Assembly: GCA_000507305.1 (NCBI GenBank) | Contig: DF239083.1 | Location: 336,618 to 400,617, forward strand | Length of the DNA stretch: 64,000 nucleotides | Direction of reading: 5' to 3' | From: Breviolum minutum Mf 1.05b.01 | Taxonomy: Eukaryota > Sar > Dinophyceae > Suessiales > Symbiodiniaceae | Shown here: one piece after another, positions 53,028 to 62,825 of the stretch | How positions within the stretch are numbered: position 1 is the first letter of the stretch | Layout: the number at the start of each line of letters is the position of its first letter | The notes under the pieces: model-generated | Databases searched by the model: none | Seen by the model: the letters and a program-made list of their open reading frames with translations, nothing else | Told to the model about the DNA's origin: nothing | Position numbers and translations under genes: made by a program

Positions 53028-53266
53028 TCTTCAAAGCACCCTTTTCTAAGCAAAGTCATTTGTCCTCTGACAAAAGGCGGCTACAGACCCTGTAGCCCCC
53101 ATTTGTATTAGGAAAACTAATGTAGACACATTTCTAAGCAACATCATTTAGTCCTCCCAGAAATGTGGCTACATTAGTTTTCCTAAGACAAATGGGGGCT
53201 ACAGGGTCTGTAGCCGCCTTTTGTCAGAGGACAAATGACTTTGCTAAGAAAAGGGTGCTTTGGAGA
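53028..53266. repeat. long near-perfect foldback, 108-base arms
   Basis: The left arm (53028-53135) and right arm (53159-53266) are inverted copies with few mismatches and small indels, around a 23-base centre. The arms read TCTTCAAAGCACCC... to ...CACATTTCT. It lies just upstream of the large spliced gene, and its right side passes into degenerate TTAATGACTT repeats (53266-53352). It is a non-coding foldback transposon or cruciform-forming element. Confidence 0.93.
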
Positions 53267-53352
53267 GTTAATGACTTTAAAGTTAATGACTTCAAAATTA
53301 TTGACAAAAATTAATGACTTAAATGACTTTAATTGTAATGACTTTAATGATC

Positions 53353-54169
53353 TGATGAGAAATAGTTGCCAGAATGAAAAACAAAAGGGGGCTTTGCCAG
53401 TAAAATTAGGCATTCACAATTCTAAATAATAGCAAGTTATTTACACAATGCTTACATTTAATTGTCAAGTCGTTTGTTTGTTTAACATTTCTGGTAGCAC
53501 AGAAATCTCAGACAATGGTGGCACTGAAGTTTAAAGGAAGTTTGTCTCTTACTGCTTCAAGACATAAAGCAGAAGCAAGGAGACATTGATTTATATTTGC
53601 TACAGGGGCAAATAATATGTATTTGTTTTGTTTACGGTGATTCTATCAACATGCTCAATGAAGGAAAGCTGCTGCAATGATCTATTTCAGTGGCAGTTGC
53701 CAAGGACTTATTAGGAAGAATGTCTTCAAAGATAAAGATCCAGTTCAGCATTGGCAGCATGCCATTTTTGTGAACTCCATAATCTTCACTGAAATTCAAA
53801 TATTGTTTATTTGCTTTCAACAAATAAACTACCTATTGCAAAACAGTTGGCATGGTTAAAAAACTTGGCCCCAGCCCTGGCATATATTTAGATTAAATCT
53901 AGATGTGGTAATACTCAGAAAAAAGAATAATAGTAATAATAATACATTATCAAACTTACTATTGCTGCAATGATAACAAGCATTAACATTCCAAACTACA
54001 ACACCAGTCAGATTTAATTTAATCATGTGGATGTACTATTTATTATCCTGTTTGCAGTTTTCACATAAATCTATGTTCTAGAAAAAAGTGGCCCATATCA
54101 AATACGCATTTGCTCAAAAAGTCACTGGTAACCTGTAGACCCCAACTCAATCACAAAAATACAGTTTGG
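53353..54169. other. AT-rich spacer
   Basis: No coding evidence. Weak plus-strand frames at 53677-53859 are probably chance. Confidence 0.4.
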
Positions 54170-54640
54170 GAAAACTGCTTTGTGGCTAACCTTCCTGCTT
54201 TGTGACTAGCCTTCTTCCTGCTTTGCAGCAGGCAAATGTTACAGCATTGAAGCAGCAGGCAAGTTTTCCTGCAGTGCAGCAAGGGTTCCTTTACAGCAGG
54301 CAATGGCTTCTGCTTTACAGCAAGGAAGGGTTCAGCAGTCATGCTTTGCAGCAAGGAAGGCTTCTGGCTTTGCAGCAAGGAAGGGTTCCTGCTTTGCAGC
54401 AAGGAAGGCTTCTGGCTTTGCAGCAAGGAAGGGTTCCTGCTTTGCAGCAGGCATGCTTTGCAGCAAGGAAGGGTTGCAGCTTCAAAGCTGCAAGGGATCC
54501 TGCTTTGCAGAGGAAGGGTTTCAGCTTTGCAGCTGCAAGGGGTCCTGCTTTGCAGCAGGCATGCTTTGCAGCAAGGAAGGGTTTCAGCTTCGCAGCTGCA
54601 AGGGATCCTGCTTTGCAGCAAGGTTTGGTTGAAGGCCATG
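54170..54640. repeat. dense mini-hairpin array, TGCTTTGCAGCA with AAGGAAGGGTT linkers
   Basis: More than a dozen TGCTTTGCAGCA or CAGCTTTGCAGCTG hairpins separated by AAGGAAGGGTTCC or AAGGCTTCTGG. Examples are CCTGCT-TTGC-AGCAGG at 54436-54451 and CAGCT-TTGC-AGCTG at 54522-54535. The same linker is used in the array at 57700-57880. Long open frames on both strands here are by-products of the repeat. Confidence 0.92.
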
Positions 54641-56928
54641 TTGGGTTAGCAGCAACAATTGCTTGGCAGCAATCCCCAGCAGCAATCCTCTGCGCACATT
54701 CTTACATAGAAGCAGGCCCAATTAGTTCTCAATTGTTTGCAGATTTTGGATTGCTCTTTCTCTAAAAGTCGGTGCGTCATTAAATGGATTTTTTGTATTC
54801 CAACAATCGGCAATAAGTTGTAAGATTTCTTTGTTGTATAAGTTTCAGTACATCAAGTATATCAGGGAAGTACAACACACAGTAGAGTAAACAAAAAAAT
54901 GCTGCAAATATGTTTAAACAAAAGTTGCTGCATATTGCTTCACAGCAACTTTTTGTGTTACATGTTTTTACTTTGCAACAAGTTGCTTTACAGTTTATAA
55001 CAAGTTGTACTTATATTAATTGTTTGTTCCTATTGAAGTGAGGGGGCGGAGAATTTCTTTTCCGCATTCACCTCCCCGTCACTTTAACTAACAAAGAAGG
55101 TTAGAATTAGAAGCCTGGCCTTACAAAGTAAAGCCACCAGCAGCCAAGGATGCGAATCACAGGTTCAAGCAGGCACCGTTGACTTGAGCCAGTCTACAAC
55201 TGCCGGTCATCAGTGGGGTCATCAATGGTAAAGGGCTTGCATGATGATGGACCCATGAAAGAAGGAAGGCAACATGTAAGAATTATGACAAACAACAGTG
55301 CACACTTGTGACTTGAAGATAATACAGTTTGGTCCTGGTGCTGCAAAGAAAAGAGTCTCAAGGGGTGCACCAGTCCTGTAAGCCCAGCTTCTGCAGATCA
55401 AATTTGGACAAGCAATAAGTGCAGAATGACTTGATCTGGCAAAGGTTCATGAAGAGTGCTTAGAAACCAACCTTGACCTCCCAGAAGTCACCTCAAAGGC
55501 AGAAGTCACTTCAAATCACAAAGTACCTACTAAAAATCTCAATTGCTTTGCAGCAGAAGTCACTTCAAATCTCAATTGCTTTGCAGCAGATCGCTTTTAT
55601 TTCCTGATTGCTTTGCAGCAACATGGAATTATCTCCTTCATACTCTTTTTATTCATACTTCAGCTGACGAATCTGCGCTGGTCTGACTTTGCAGCACTAT
55701 GCTGGGCCTTGCAGCAACATGGAATGATCTCCCTCAAACACAGGTCTGATGTTGTGACACTATGCTGGGCCAACTCTGCGATGCTTCTTTGTGACCCCTT
55801 TATTCTCACGATCCATGTTGGATGCCCTTTCTGACAGTCAAGCAAAGCTGATTCTTGGGACTATGAAGATCAAGGATCAATTCCAAGTTCCGTTGGATGA
55901 TATTTCTTACAGGATTACATGTATTTCATCTATCTATTGGTCTTATTCCTCTAATTCATTTCTGAATTTCTACATTATATTTCTCTTTCTAAGAGCTGGA
56001 GAATCCCAACCTATAACCCTTCCAGTAGACAAGAGAATGAAGATAGCGGTATCCTAAAAAAATATCTGATGGGTTTTTCTTAGTTATTTGTCCCATAATA
56101 TTCATTTTATCTTTATGGACCAGTTCACCCCTCATGTCTTTCATCCTATTACTCAGGTCTTCTGGTTTTCATTCAAAGACGAACCAGTGACTGGTATTCT
56201 CTAGACTTTCCTGTGTACAAAGGAGTGGTCCTAAGGTCCCATACAGATGAATTATGTGTCTTATTTTTTGACTTTCTACCTTAAGGATTTCATTGGGATA
56301 AGGGGGTTAGACCCTGAGAAGCCTTTCAACCTTAAACTTTGGAATTCTGGAACTGGAACTCCTTGAATTCCATAATACCAGTCTTCACTGTCTACATAAT
56401 ATAAGATCTTGAATGAATAAAATAATTATATCTGTGGCCCTTATCTCTTGCTAAAAGAATCACCTTGATCTCCTGTCAATGCTGTGGTCCTAAAGATCCC
56501 CAATTGCCAAGCCATGGCAGGCCAAAATGGCAAGTCAAGGCCAAAATGGCAGGCTACACTTCCTGCTTGCACCAATGGATTGATCATCAAGCCATCCAGC
56601 AGCTTGTGGTCCTTGCTCAGGGTGAGGGAAGAAGGACAAACATGTGTACCATAAAACTCCACATGGTGATTAGTGGAAAATTCAAAAACCAAAAACAGTC
56701 AAAAGAGCTTCCAAACATGTCAAGTTTCATCCATCCATGGATCATCTGAGGACATCATCAGGTCAGTTCATCTCATCACCAAGTGGTGGGGTGAAAACAG
56801 GTTTTATGGCCAAAGAGAGCAGGGACAAACAAACATATATAAACCATTCTGATTTGAAACAAAAATGCAGAGCATTATCATTCTAGTTAATGAGAAAAAC
56901 AAAAAATACTTGTCAACCAGGGCTCCCT
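54641..56928. other. spacer with scattered hairpins
   Basis: Further hairpin words occur at about 54900-54990, 55545-55620 and 55690-55720. No frame is convincing. A GGGGGCGGAG-rich patch at 55040-55080 is unexplained. Confidence 0.45.
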
Positions 56929-57342
56929 TTAGAATCCTGGTACGTCAGGATCAAGCAGATCCAGGCACCTTTGCCTTTCCGGAGACGCAGGTAGATACGT
57001 TGCCCACTGCCAATTCCTGAGTTTTGCCCCAACAATGATCCAGTAAAAAGATTCCAAAACACCATGGCAAAACACTCCTACAAAACAATAACTTGAAACA
57101 GATGAAACAAGCATTGTTCCAAGCATCAATCGCTCCAAGCATTGTTCATTGGTTTCCCAAAGTCGAACCGTGAGCTTGAAGAATGCCACTTTGCGGATCG
57201 TCTCCACCACATACAGCACGCACCAAGTTTGGTTGCCATCTGTAGAAACTCTGAGGTGGTAATCAATGACTTCCACCTTGAACATCTCCAGCTCTCTCAA
57301 ACGCATGAGATCCGCCTTAGTTTCCATAAGTAGAATCAACAA
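56929..57342 (-). CDS. two exons of an unrecognised minus-strand gene
   Basis: The first coding stretch (57342-57130) reads TKADLMRLRELEMFKVEVID, YHLRVSTDGNQTWCVLYVVE and LTVRLWETNEQCLERLMLG. A hydrophobic intron-like stretch follows (SSVSSYCFVGVFC, about 57070-57110). The second (57065-56929) reads GVLESFYWIIVGAKLRNWQW and ATYLPASPERQRCLDLLDPD to a stop. The beta-strand-rich pattern in the first part suggests a compact domain. Its direction fits the coding pieces to the right (57.5-61.4 kb). Function unknown. Confidence 0.5.
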   Translation of the reverse strand: MLILLMETKADLMRLRELEMFKVEVIDYHLRVSTDGNQTWCVLYVVETIRKVAFFKLTVRLWETNEQCLERLMLGTMLVSSVSSYCFVGVFCHGVLESFYWIIVGAKLRNWQWATYLPASPERQRCLDLLDPDVPGF

Positions 57343-57477
57343 TCAAATTGTGCCAGATCAACTGGTCCTCTTGACAAGAAAAGGTTGTTTTCTGTTGTCC
57401 TTATTTCTTTAGTTTGTTGTTATTTGAAAAAAGATTGCTATGAATATTTTCTTGCCAATTGAAAAACATTGCTTATT

Positions 57478-57660
57478 CTAATCCCAAGAGGCTTCAACCA
57501 GCTTGGTGTAGAGATAACACAGTAAGCCTCTGTAGAGAGCACTGTCCGAGTCTGCAGATACCAAATCCCAAGAGCCGTCTGCCTTGGCATCTTGGATTGC
57601 ACCATCCCACAACTTGGACTGGAACTCATACTCACCGCATGGAAAACCATAGGCTGGCCA
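57478..57660 (-). CDS. short exon, EYEFQSKLWDGAIQDAKADG
   Basis: The coding frame is not the longest one here. It reads AYGFPCGEYEFQSKLWDGAI, DAKADGSWDLVSADSDSALY and RGLLCYLYTKLVEASWD to a stop at 57478-57480, which is far more protein-like than the overlapping frame. It lies between the 56.9-57.3 kb piece and the hairpin array. The 5' boundary is probably an AG near 57650. Function unknown. Confidence 0.5.
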   Translation of the reverse strand, partial: WPAYGFPCGEYEFQSKLWDGAIQDAKADGSWDLVSADSDSALYRGLLCYLYTKLVEASWD

Positions 57661-57689
57661 CAGTATACCTCAGTAAAAAGATCAGGCTC

Positions 57690-57880
57690 ATGCTTTGCAC
57701 CTGCTTTGCAGCAAGGAAGGGTTTCAGCTTTGCAGCTGCAAGGGATCCTGCTTTGCAGCAAGGAAGGGTTTCAGCTTTGCAGCTGCAAGGGATCCTGCTT
57801 TGCAGCAAGGAAGGGTTTCAGCTTTGCAGCAGGAAAGGGTTCCTGCTTTGCAGCAGGCAAGGGTTCCTACTTAGCAGGCC
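57690..57880. repeat. mini-hairpin array with 47-base period
   Basis: Repeats of GCTTTGCAGCAAGGAAGGGT and TTCAGCTTTGCAGCTGCAAG then GGATCC. It shares its linker with the 54.2-54.6 kb array, about 3.2 kb away. Confidence 0.9.
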
Positions 57881-57969
57881 CCGAGTACCAGAAAATAGAG
57901 CAGAAAGCTTTAACCAGAAATGTTGGAAAAAACAAACAATAAAATGTGCAAATTGTGCCAATATTCCCA

Positions 57970-58150
57970 TCTTGTTGTAGCACTTCTTCCATTCCAGCAG
58001 AGCCCTTCGAACACATAGAGATACTTCACCCTCTTCTTTCATCACGTCGTTCAGCACGCCATTTACAAATTTGTTTGGACAGAGGTCATGAAAAAACACT
58101 ACCTTCTGCCTTTTGCTACTTGCAGGCGGGTCATTCACCCTAAAAGACTT
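57970..58150 (-). CDS. exon candidate, FHDLCPNKFVNGVLNDVMKE
   Basis: A minus-strand frame containing FRVNDPPASSKRQKVVFFHD, LCPNKFVNGVLNDVMKEEGE and SLCVRRALLEWKKCYNKMG, about 60 codons. The downstream border is near 57970. It is likely part of the same gene series as its neighbours. Function unknown. Confidence 0.45.
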
Positions 58151-58564
58151 GTAAAAGACTTTGAGCAAAAAAAATGCTCCACAGATTTGCTCTTGAATTC
58201 TGGCAAATTAAATGGTTTTGAATCTGAATCGTTCCAAATGGTTTTCTGACTTGAAATTTAAATGATCTACACTTCCATGAAAAAAGCTGTAACATGCTTT
58301 TCCCTGACCCCTGAAAACAAGAACTGCCAAACCCCCCTTGCATCAAGTTTGGCGTGTTCAATTTCCAACATGTTCAACAGTTGTCAGGTGAGGTCATCAT
58401 CAAGATTGAAATCTCCATCTCCAAATTGAAACAAGTCTGAAGTAAAAACCTGAGCATCAAGTGATAATCAAGGCAAAGGAAAAGAACTCAGAGTCAAAAG
58501 AACTGTGCCATCAGTGCATGACTGCGGTGATACGGTACGGTATTCCTTTTTACACAGACTCTTT

Positions 58565-58630
58565 ATATCCGCCTCAGTCAAAGTGCATCTGCAAGGTTAT
58601 GCTGATCACCTGAATTGTCATGTTTGCCAC
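58565..58630 (-). pseudogene. tiny fragment of a DUF7869-like gene
   Basis: CAAAGTGCATCTGCAAGGTT and the following TGCTGATCACCTGAATTGTC match the intact gene at about 44535-44580 (CAAAGTGCATCTGCAACGTT...). They encode the start of the segment near residues 320-335 of the exon 2 frame. It is only about 60 bases long. Confidence 0.65.
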
Positions 58631-58713
58631 TGACTGGAGATCCTCTGCTCACAGTGGAAACTACTTTCTCCTGAGATTTGGAAGACCTCAAACCAACAGG
58701 ACTTTTTCATACA

Positions 58714-59418
58714 TCATACAGACTCTTCTTCATCCAAGAGGGTCTGATCTCCTGCTGGATCAGCGAAACGGGCCTGCACCACTCGCGTGCCACTACTATG
58801 GGAAGGCTCTGCGGTTGCTAGCGCTGTAGGGCTCGAAGATGATGATGAAGACTCCGTGGTCCCGCCTGGGATCATAGCATCTACTGTGCATGTCTGACGG
58901 ACGTGTTGCCATTCTTTGATCTTGTTTGGGATCTCTGCCAAGCTGTCATGGAGTTCACCAAACACTGGATCCTGGATGATTGCCTGTATATCATCAAGGG
59001 CATGGAGCGCAGCCTGCACCAGCCGCTCCACCTCTGCCACTGTTTGCAAGCTGCGGTACCTCAGCCATGTGACCATGTGCTCATAGATCTGCTGCATCTC
59101 TCTCCGCATGAACGTAATCTTCATCCTGTAATTCTCCGTGCGCTCCAAAGTCTCTGGCTGTGATGCCAAATAACCCAAGTCTCCTGAAGAACAAGTCCCA
59201 ACCAATTGGCAGAACTGGAGATTGCAAAAGTATAGGAAGCACCGCACTGACGGTGCTATTGTAGGGAGTGGAATGCCTTCATATTGAAAAAGTGTCCATA
59301 ACACTCCTAGTGCTGCGACAGAATCCACCAAGGCCACTGTCACAGCTCCTGAACGGCTGTGTGATTGTGCGATCACTCGCCTCATGTGGTCTAAAGCCAC
59401 GCTTGCTACCGCTGCCAT
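58714..59418 (-). CDS. unrecognised 234-residue protein
   Basis: The ATG at 59418 gives AAVASVALDHMRRVIAQSHS. The protein has a central hydrophobic stretch (IAPSVRCFLYFCNLQFCQLV, about residues 53-72) that could be a membrane segment or a buried helix, then a helical region (MRREMQQIYEHMVTWLRYRS, LVQAALHALDDIQAIIQDPV) and a Ser-rich C-terminal region (TESSSSSSSP). Uninterrupted and protein-like throughout. The longest intact single-exon frame of this sub-region. No family recognised. Confidence 0.5.
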   Translation of the reverse strand: MAAVASVALDHMRRVIAQSHSRSGAVTVALVDSVAALGVLWTLFQYEGIPLPTIAPSVRCFLYFCNLQFCQLVGTCSSGDLGYLASQPETLERTENYRMKITFMRREMQQIYEHMVTWLRYRSLQTVAEVERLVQAALHALDDIQAIIQDPVFGELHDSLAEIPNKIKEWQHVRQTCTVDAMIPGGTTESSSSSSSPTALATAEPSHSSGTRVVQARFADPAGDQTLLDEEESV

Positions 59419-59518
59419 TGAGAGAAAAACAGCCAGGGGGGCTAAATGAGCAACGGACTAAACCTATTACATCCGCGAAAAGACGTGGCTGAAATGGTCA
59501 TCGTTTTTTGTGTGTCCC

Positions 59519-59983
59519 TCATCGTTCCTGAGGATTTAATGTTTGCAATAAAATCAAGCGAACATGTGTATCAAGAGTCATTGTTTTTTGTGTCACCCCT
59601 ATCGTTCCTGAGAGTTTCATGATGGTATCAAGTATCAATGTCCTGGTGTAACTGTTCCAAAATGTCGGAGGTTTTGGCGGGCGCTCAAATGGAACCTGCT
59701 GTCCAAATCTTTTGAACCCAAACTTGAGCACAATTACCTTACCTTGCCTGACATTTGGCTTACTTTCCATCCAAATTACTATGAAATTAGCCATACTATG
59801 ACAGCTTTCAAAAAGGATGCCTGCAGCAAAATGCAGCTTTCCATTCAAAATTACTATGAAATTAGCCATACTATGACAGCTTTCAAAAAGGATGCCTGCA
59901 GCAAAATGCAGTGAACCACATTTTTCACACGGATTCAACGTCTTGCCGTGGATTTGTTTGATATTGCCTCCTAAACGTGCCAC
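59519..59983 (-). CDS. exon with in-frame 75-base tandem duplication
   Basis: A minus-strand frame with a CxxC (LNPCEKCGS) and two tandem copies of a 25-residue unit, LHFAAGILFESCHSMANFIV and the short linker LNGK. The duplication (about 59763-59910) keeps frame because its period is 75. The downstream part contains SKPNVRQGKVIVLKFGFKRF and QQVPFERPPKPPTF. The gene is probably intact apart from the duplication, but function is unknown and the last third may be intron. Confidence 0.45.
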   Translation of the reverse strand: MARLGGNIKQIHGKTLNPCEKCGSLHFAAGILFESCHSMANFIVILNGKLHFAAGILFESCHSMANFIVIWMESKPNVRQGKVIVLKFGFKRFGQQVPFERPPKPPTFWNSYTRTLILDTIMKLSGTIGVTQKTMTLDTHVRLILLQTLNPQER

Positions 59984-60222
59984 AATTTAATTCAGAATGT
60001 GCCACAACAACTATTTAATCAGTTGTCAGGGCCCCAGTTGCACAAAATTGACAAAGTCTCAGATGTTAGTCCAGCTTGTTGGACAGCAGTTCCAAAGCAT
60101 AGGTGCGTTCTAGAGATGGTGGCAAAAAGTCTGCATATTCCATCATCCTGGCCACTCACCCAATGTTGCCAACACAAATCACAGAGAATAAAACAAATTT
60201 GGCCAAAGAAAACATGTATAAT

Positions 60223-60489
60223 TTAAAATATAGAATCAAAATGTAAAAACCCTGCTGCTATGAAGTATGCAAGCAGCTGTGAAACAACATCTGAAGCTGG
60301 CCGGATCTTAACCTTGAATATCATGACGTAGAGCTGCTCATTGGTGCGAATCTGGACTGCCATGCGCCATGGATCCTTCCCCTTTGTAATGCTGCGTATG
60401 GTGGAAAGAAGGATTCGAGAGGATGGAGGGGGTGCCACAAAGTCGTAGTTATCCCACTTAGTGGCAAAGACAAACATGCCCACAATCAT
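60223..60489 (-). CDS. exon candidate, TKWDNYDFVAPPPSSRILLS
   Basis: 88 codons of normal composition (ATKWDNYDFVAPPPSSRILL, GKDPWRMAVQIRTNEQLYVM). The hydrophobic C-terminal end is likely intron read-through. It is about 90 bases downstream, in the minus direction, of the 60577-60828 exon. Confidence 0.4.
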   Translation of the reverse strand: MIVGMFVFATKWDNYDFVAPPPSSRILLSTIRSITKGKDPWRMAVQIRTNEQLYVMIFKVKIRPASDVVSQLLAYFIAAGFLHFDSIF

Positions 60490-60576
60490 TTCTCAGGAGA
60501 AACACACAGAGATGGTTGCAACAAAAAGCTATTAGCGCAAACTAAAAACAAAAGAATATACCAACTTAAACTCTAT

Positions 60577-60828
60577 TTAAAGCCCAGATGCATGAATGTT
60601 AGTATTGTAGATGCACTGGAGAAGTTCACACTCAACGCTACCAGGTTTAACATCTTGCCAGTGGCCATCAAGAACATCAGATGGAATATCATGAAAATAG
60701 TCTGGGACTACATCAAGACGAATAGTCATCTCAATGATCTCTCTCACTGGCTTGGTGACCACCTCATAGCGGTAATAAGGACACTTGCCACTAGAAGGCC
60801 ATAACATACCTAAGTCTTGACAGCACAT
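60577..60828 (-). CDS. exon candidate, YRYEVVTKPVREIIEMTIRL
   Basis: 83 codons reading YRYEVVTKPVREIIEMTIRL, DVVPDYFHDIPSDVLDGHWQ and DVKPGSVECELLQCIYNTNI to a stop. Clear protein-like composition. The upstream start (MCCQDLGM) is probably intronic. It may be joined with the 61.1-61.35 kb zinc-binding exon. Confidence 0.45.
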   Translation of the reverse strand: MCCQDLGMLWPSSGKCPYYRYEVVTKPVREIIEMTIRLDVVPDYFHDIPSDVLDGHWQDVKPGSVECELLQCIYNTNIHASGL

Positions 60829-60837
60829 CCAATTTGC

Positions 60838-61105
60838 TTTTCAGCATGGTCTTGATTACTTTGCAGCAATCTAGTCACTGAATGCTGTTTGAAATTTGCA
60901 TTCCAGCTCAATGCTTTTCAGCATGATGATCCAGTGTTGATTACTTTGCAGCAATCAAGTCCCAGCACATCCAGTGCTTTTCAGCATGGTGTTGATTACT
61001 TTGCAGCAATCTAGTCACTGAATGCTGTTTGGAATTTGCAGTCCAGCTCAATGCTTTTCAGCATGATGATCCAGTGTTGATTACTTTGCAGCAATCTAGT
61101 CCCAA
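60838..61105. repeat. two-copy tandem of about 135 bases with hairpin words
   Basis: Each unit has GTGCTTTTCAGCATGGT, TTGATTACTTTGCAGCAATC (a hairpin with one A-C mismatch), CACTGAATGCTGTTTG and CCAGCTCAATGCTTTTCAGC. The copies differ at a few sites. It probably lies in an intron between the exons at 60.8 and 61.1 kb. Confidence 0.9.
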
Positions 61106-61350
61106 CATCCGATTCTTTTCAGAATTGCAAATGCTTCTGCTGCAGCCATGCATCCAAGGTAAGCAAAACTTCTGTCGATGCGACAAAGTGCAAGGTCCAC
61201 ATCTTCACTTGGATACTTCTGGCAGTGGTTCAAGATGCGATTCAGGAATGGGATCTTGCAGTATTTGCAGTTCTTCCGAACTCTGTAGGCATCCTGAAAC
61301 TGGACACCATAGCGGGGCATCATTGCTGCACAGTGGCTGCACAGTGCAGG
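61106..61350 (-). CDS. zinc-binding CxxC...CxxC exon
   Basis: The minus-strand coding stretch reads HVLQPALCSHCAAMMPRYGV, QDAYRVRKNCKYCKIPFLNR and LNHCQKYPSEDVDLALCRID. The two CxxC pairs are about 20 residues apart, a treble-clef or zinc-ribbon-like arrangement. A TTCTACAG acceptor precedes it. It lies next to the serine recombinase gene, back to back. A DNA-binding role is inference. Confidence 0.5.
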
Positions 61351-61793
61351 CTGTAGAACATGTCATGTTTTGTGCATAAAGACATAAAGAGCATTCATCT
61401 GTCAAGTAATTTGAAAAAGATTTTATTCATCTGCCCTTGAACTGAGCCAGAATGTTTGCAGGTCATTGGCTGTGTGAGATCATGCGGCATCCTTAAAACC
61501 ATCCTTTATGGAAAGTGCTTTCAGAAAAAAAGCAAGTGCTGAGGCTGAGACAAATCAAGGTGCTGCAAGTCATGCATAGCTATGCAGCCTTGGACCAGGC
61601 ATGAAAAGTGTTGAATTGTTTGCAAACACAATGATAGCAATGATTTTTTGAGATGACTCATATTCATCATGCCAATTTGTCAAAGCATGGAAAGTCATGA
61701 AAAAACAGTTCTTATTGTACTTGAAGCACAGCTTGCCTCAAACATTGGCTCCCAAGCTTGGGGCATGGTAGCTAGAGAAAAGCGCTGCCTGCT
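61351..61793. other. divergent spacer before the recombinase
   Basis: Between the minus-strand zinc exon and the plus-strand recombinase. No hairpin array. It should contain the promoter region for the recombinase. Confidence 0.4.
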
Positions 61794-62631
61794 ATGAAGA
61801 AGTGTGGCAAGAAGCAAGTGAAGAATGCCAGCAAGAAGCAGAAGATTGCCCTCTATGCCCGGACAAGCTCAAAAGCAAATGAAAAATCAGATTCTGGGCA
61901 AAATGGAAAAATGATGAATGTATGGAGAGTGTGTGAATAGTATTGAAAAATCATTATATATTAAAGTGAATATATGCAGTTTGATTGTTTCAGAATCTGA
62001 GGACAGTGCTTCACGTCAATGGCGTAATGCCTCTGTTGCATTGGGCAAGATGGGTGTGAGCAAAAATGATGTCGAGCGAATCAAGGAAACCATTTCAGGT
62101 ACAACTCCACTGGTACAAAGATGCAAACTTTCAAAGCTGATGGAATCTGTTTCTGCAATCTATGTAGAGTCAGCACGGGCCATTGCACGCAAAACATCCA
62201 TTGGTGAAGAGATCTTTGAGGAAGCTGCAAAAAAAGGAGTGAAGATAATTTGTGGAGATCATCCTACTTTGTTCAAGAGCCCCGCCTCACCCATTGAAAG
62301 CTTCATTCGTAAAGTGATGTTTGCCATGAATGAAATGGAAAGAGATCTCCTGGTGCAGCGGCTTCAATCAGGTCTTGATGCAAAACGCCAATCTTCAGAT
62401 AGAGTTGGACAAGAAGGCAAAGTGAAAGTGAATGGACGCTTGTCTTTACTTGAAAAGTTGAAGCCAAATGACCGACAAAAGAAAAACATGTGTTGCATGG
62501 CTGTGCAGCGAGAACAACGAAAGTTTGGCTGGAGGGTCCTGGCCACCAAGTTCTCAAAAGTTCTCAAACTCAAGGAAGATGTGAGCCCAGAAACAGCACG
62601 ACGCATGAGCAAAGAGCTGAAGAATCTGTGA
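61794..62631 (+). CDS. serine recombinase (resolvase/invertase type), split by one intron
   Basis: The ATG at 61794 opens KKCGKKQVKNASKKQKIALY and then ARTSSKANEKS. IALYARTSS is the classic N-terminal strand of serine recombinases, with the nucleophile Ser at residue 25 (or 26) after Arg23. The frame stops at 61938, but the body resumes in another frame after an AG near 61993-62001: DSASRQWRNASVALGKMGVS, then VESARAIARKTSIGEEIFEE, GVKIICGDHPTLF and FAMNEMERDLLVQRLQSGLD. The last carries the E-x3-...-R helix of the family. The C-terminal part (RREQRKFGWRVLATKFSKVL type) may be the DNA-binding tail. The intron is about 65-110 bases. Several donors are possible (GT at 61920 or 61929, GA at 61890) and I cannot choose. 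It lies about 200 bases inside the right arm of the inverted repeat and points outwards. Site-specific DNA recombination is the expected role. Confidence 0.75.
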
Positions 62632-62825
62632 GTCCACCTGAAAAATGTGTGGTCATTAATGCGCACCTTCAAAACATGTGAGTGCCAATGTACAGTTGCA
62701 AGATCCAATGCAACATGTCAATGTGTGCTGAAAAACTTGGGTACCAGCAGCTACTGGCTGATGCATCATGCAGTTTCTGGGTTCGAGCTGCTGTTGCCTA
62801 AATGAAGTAGTGACAATCTAGCCAT

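Noticed and set aside
54151-54765. Long overlapping open frames on both strands (Leu/Gln/Ser/Ala-rich)
   Set aside because: They consist of the TGCTTTGCAGCA hairpin array read in every frame. The periodic linker, not codon selection, keeps them open.
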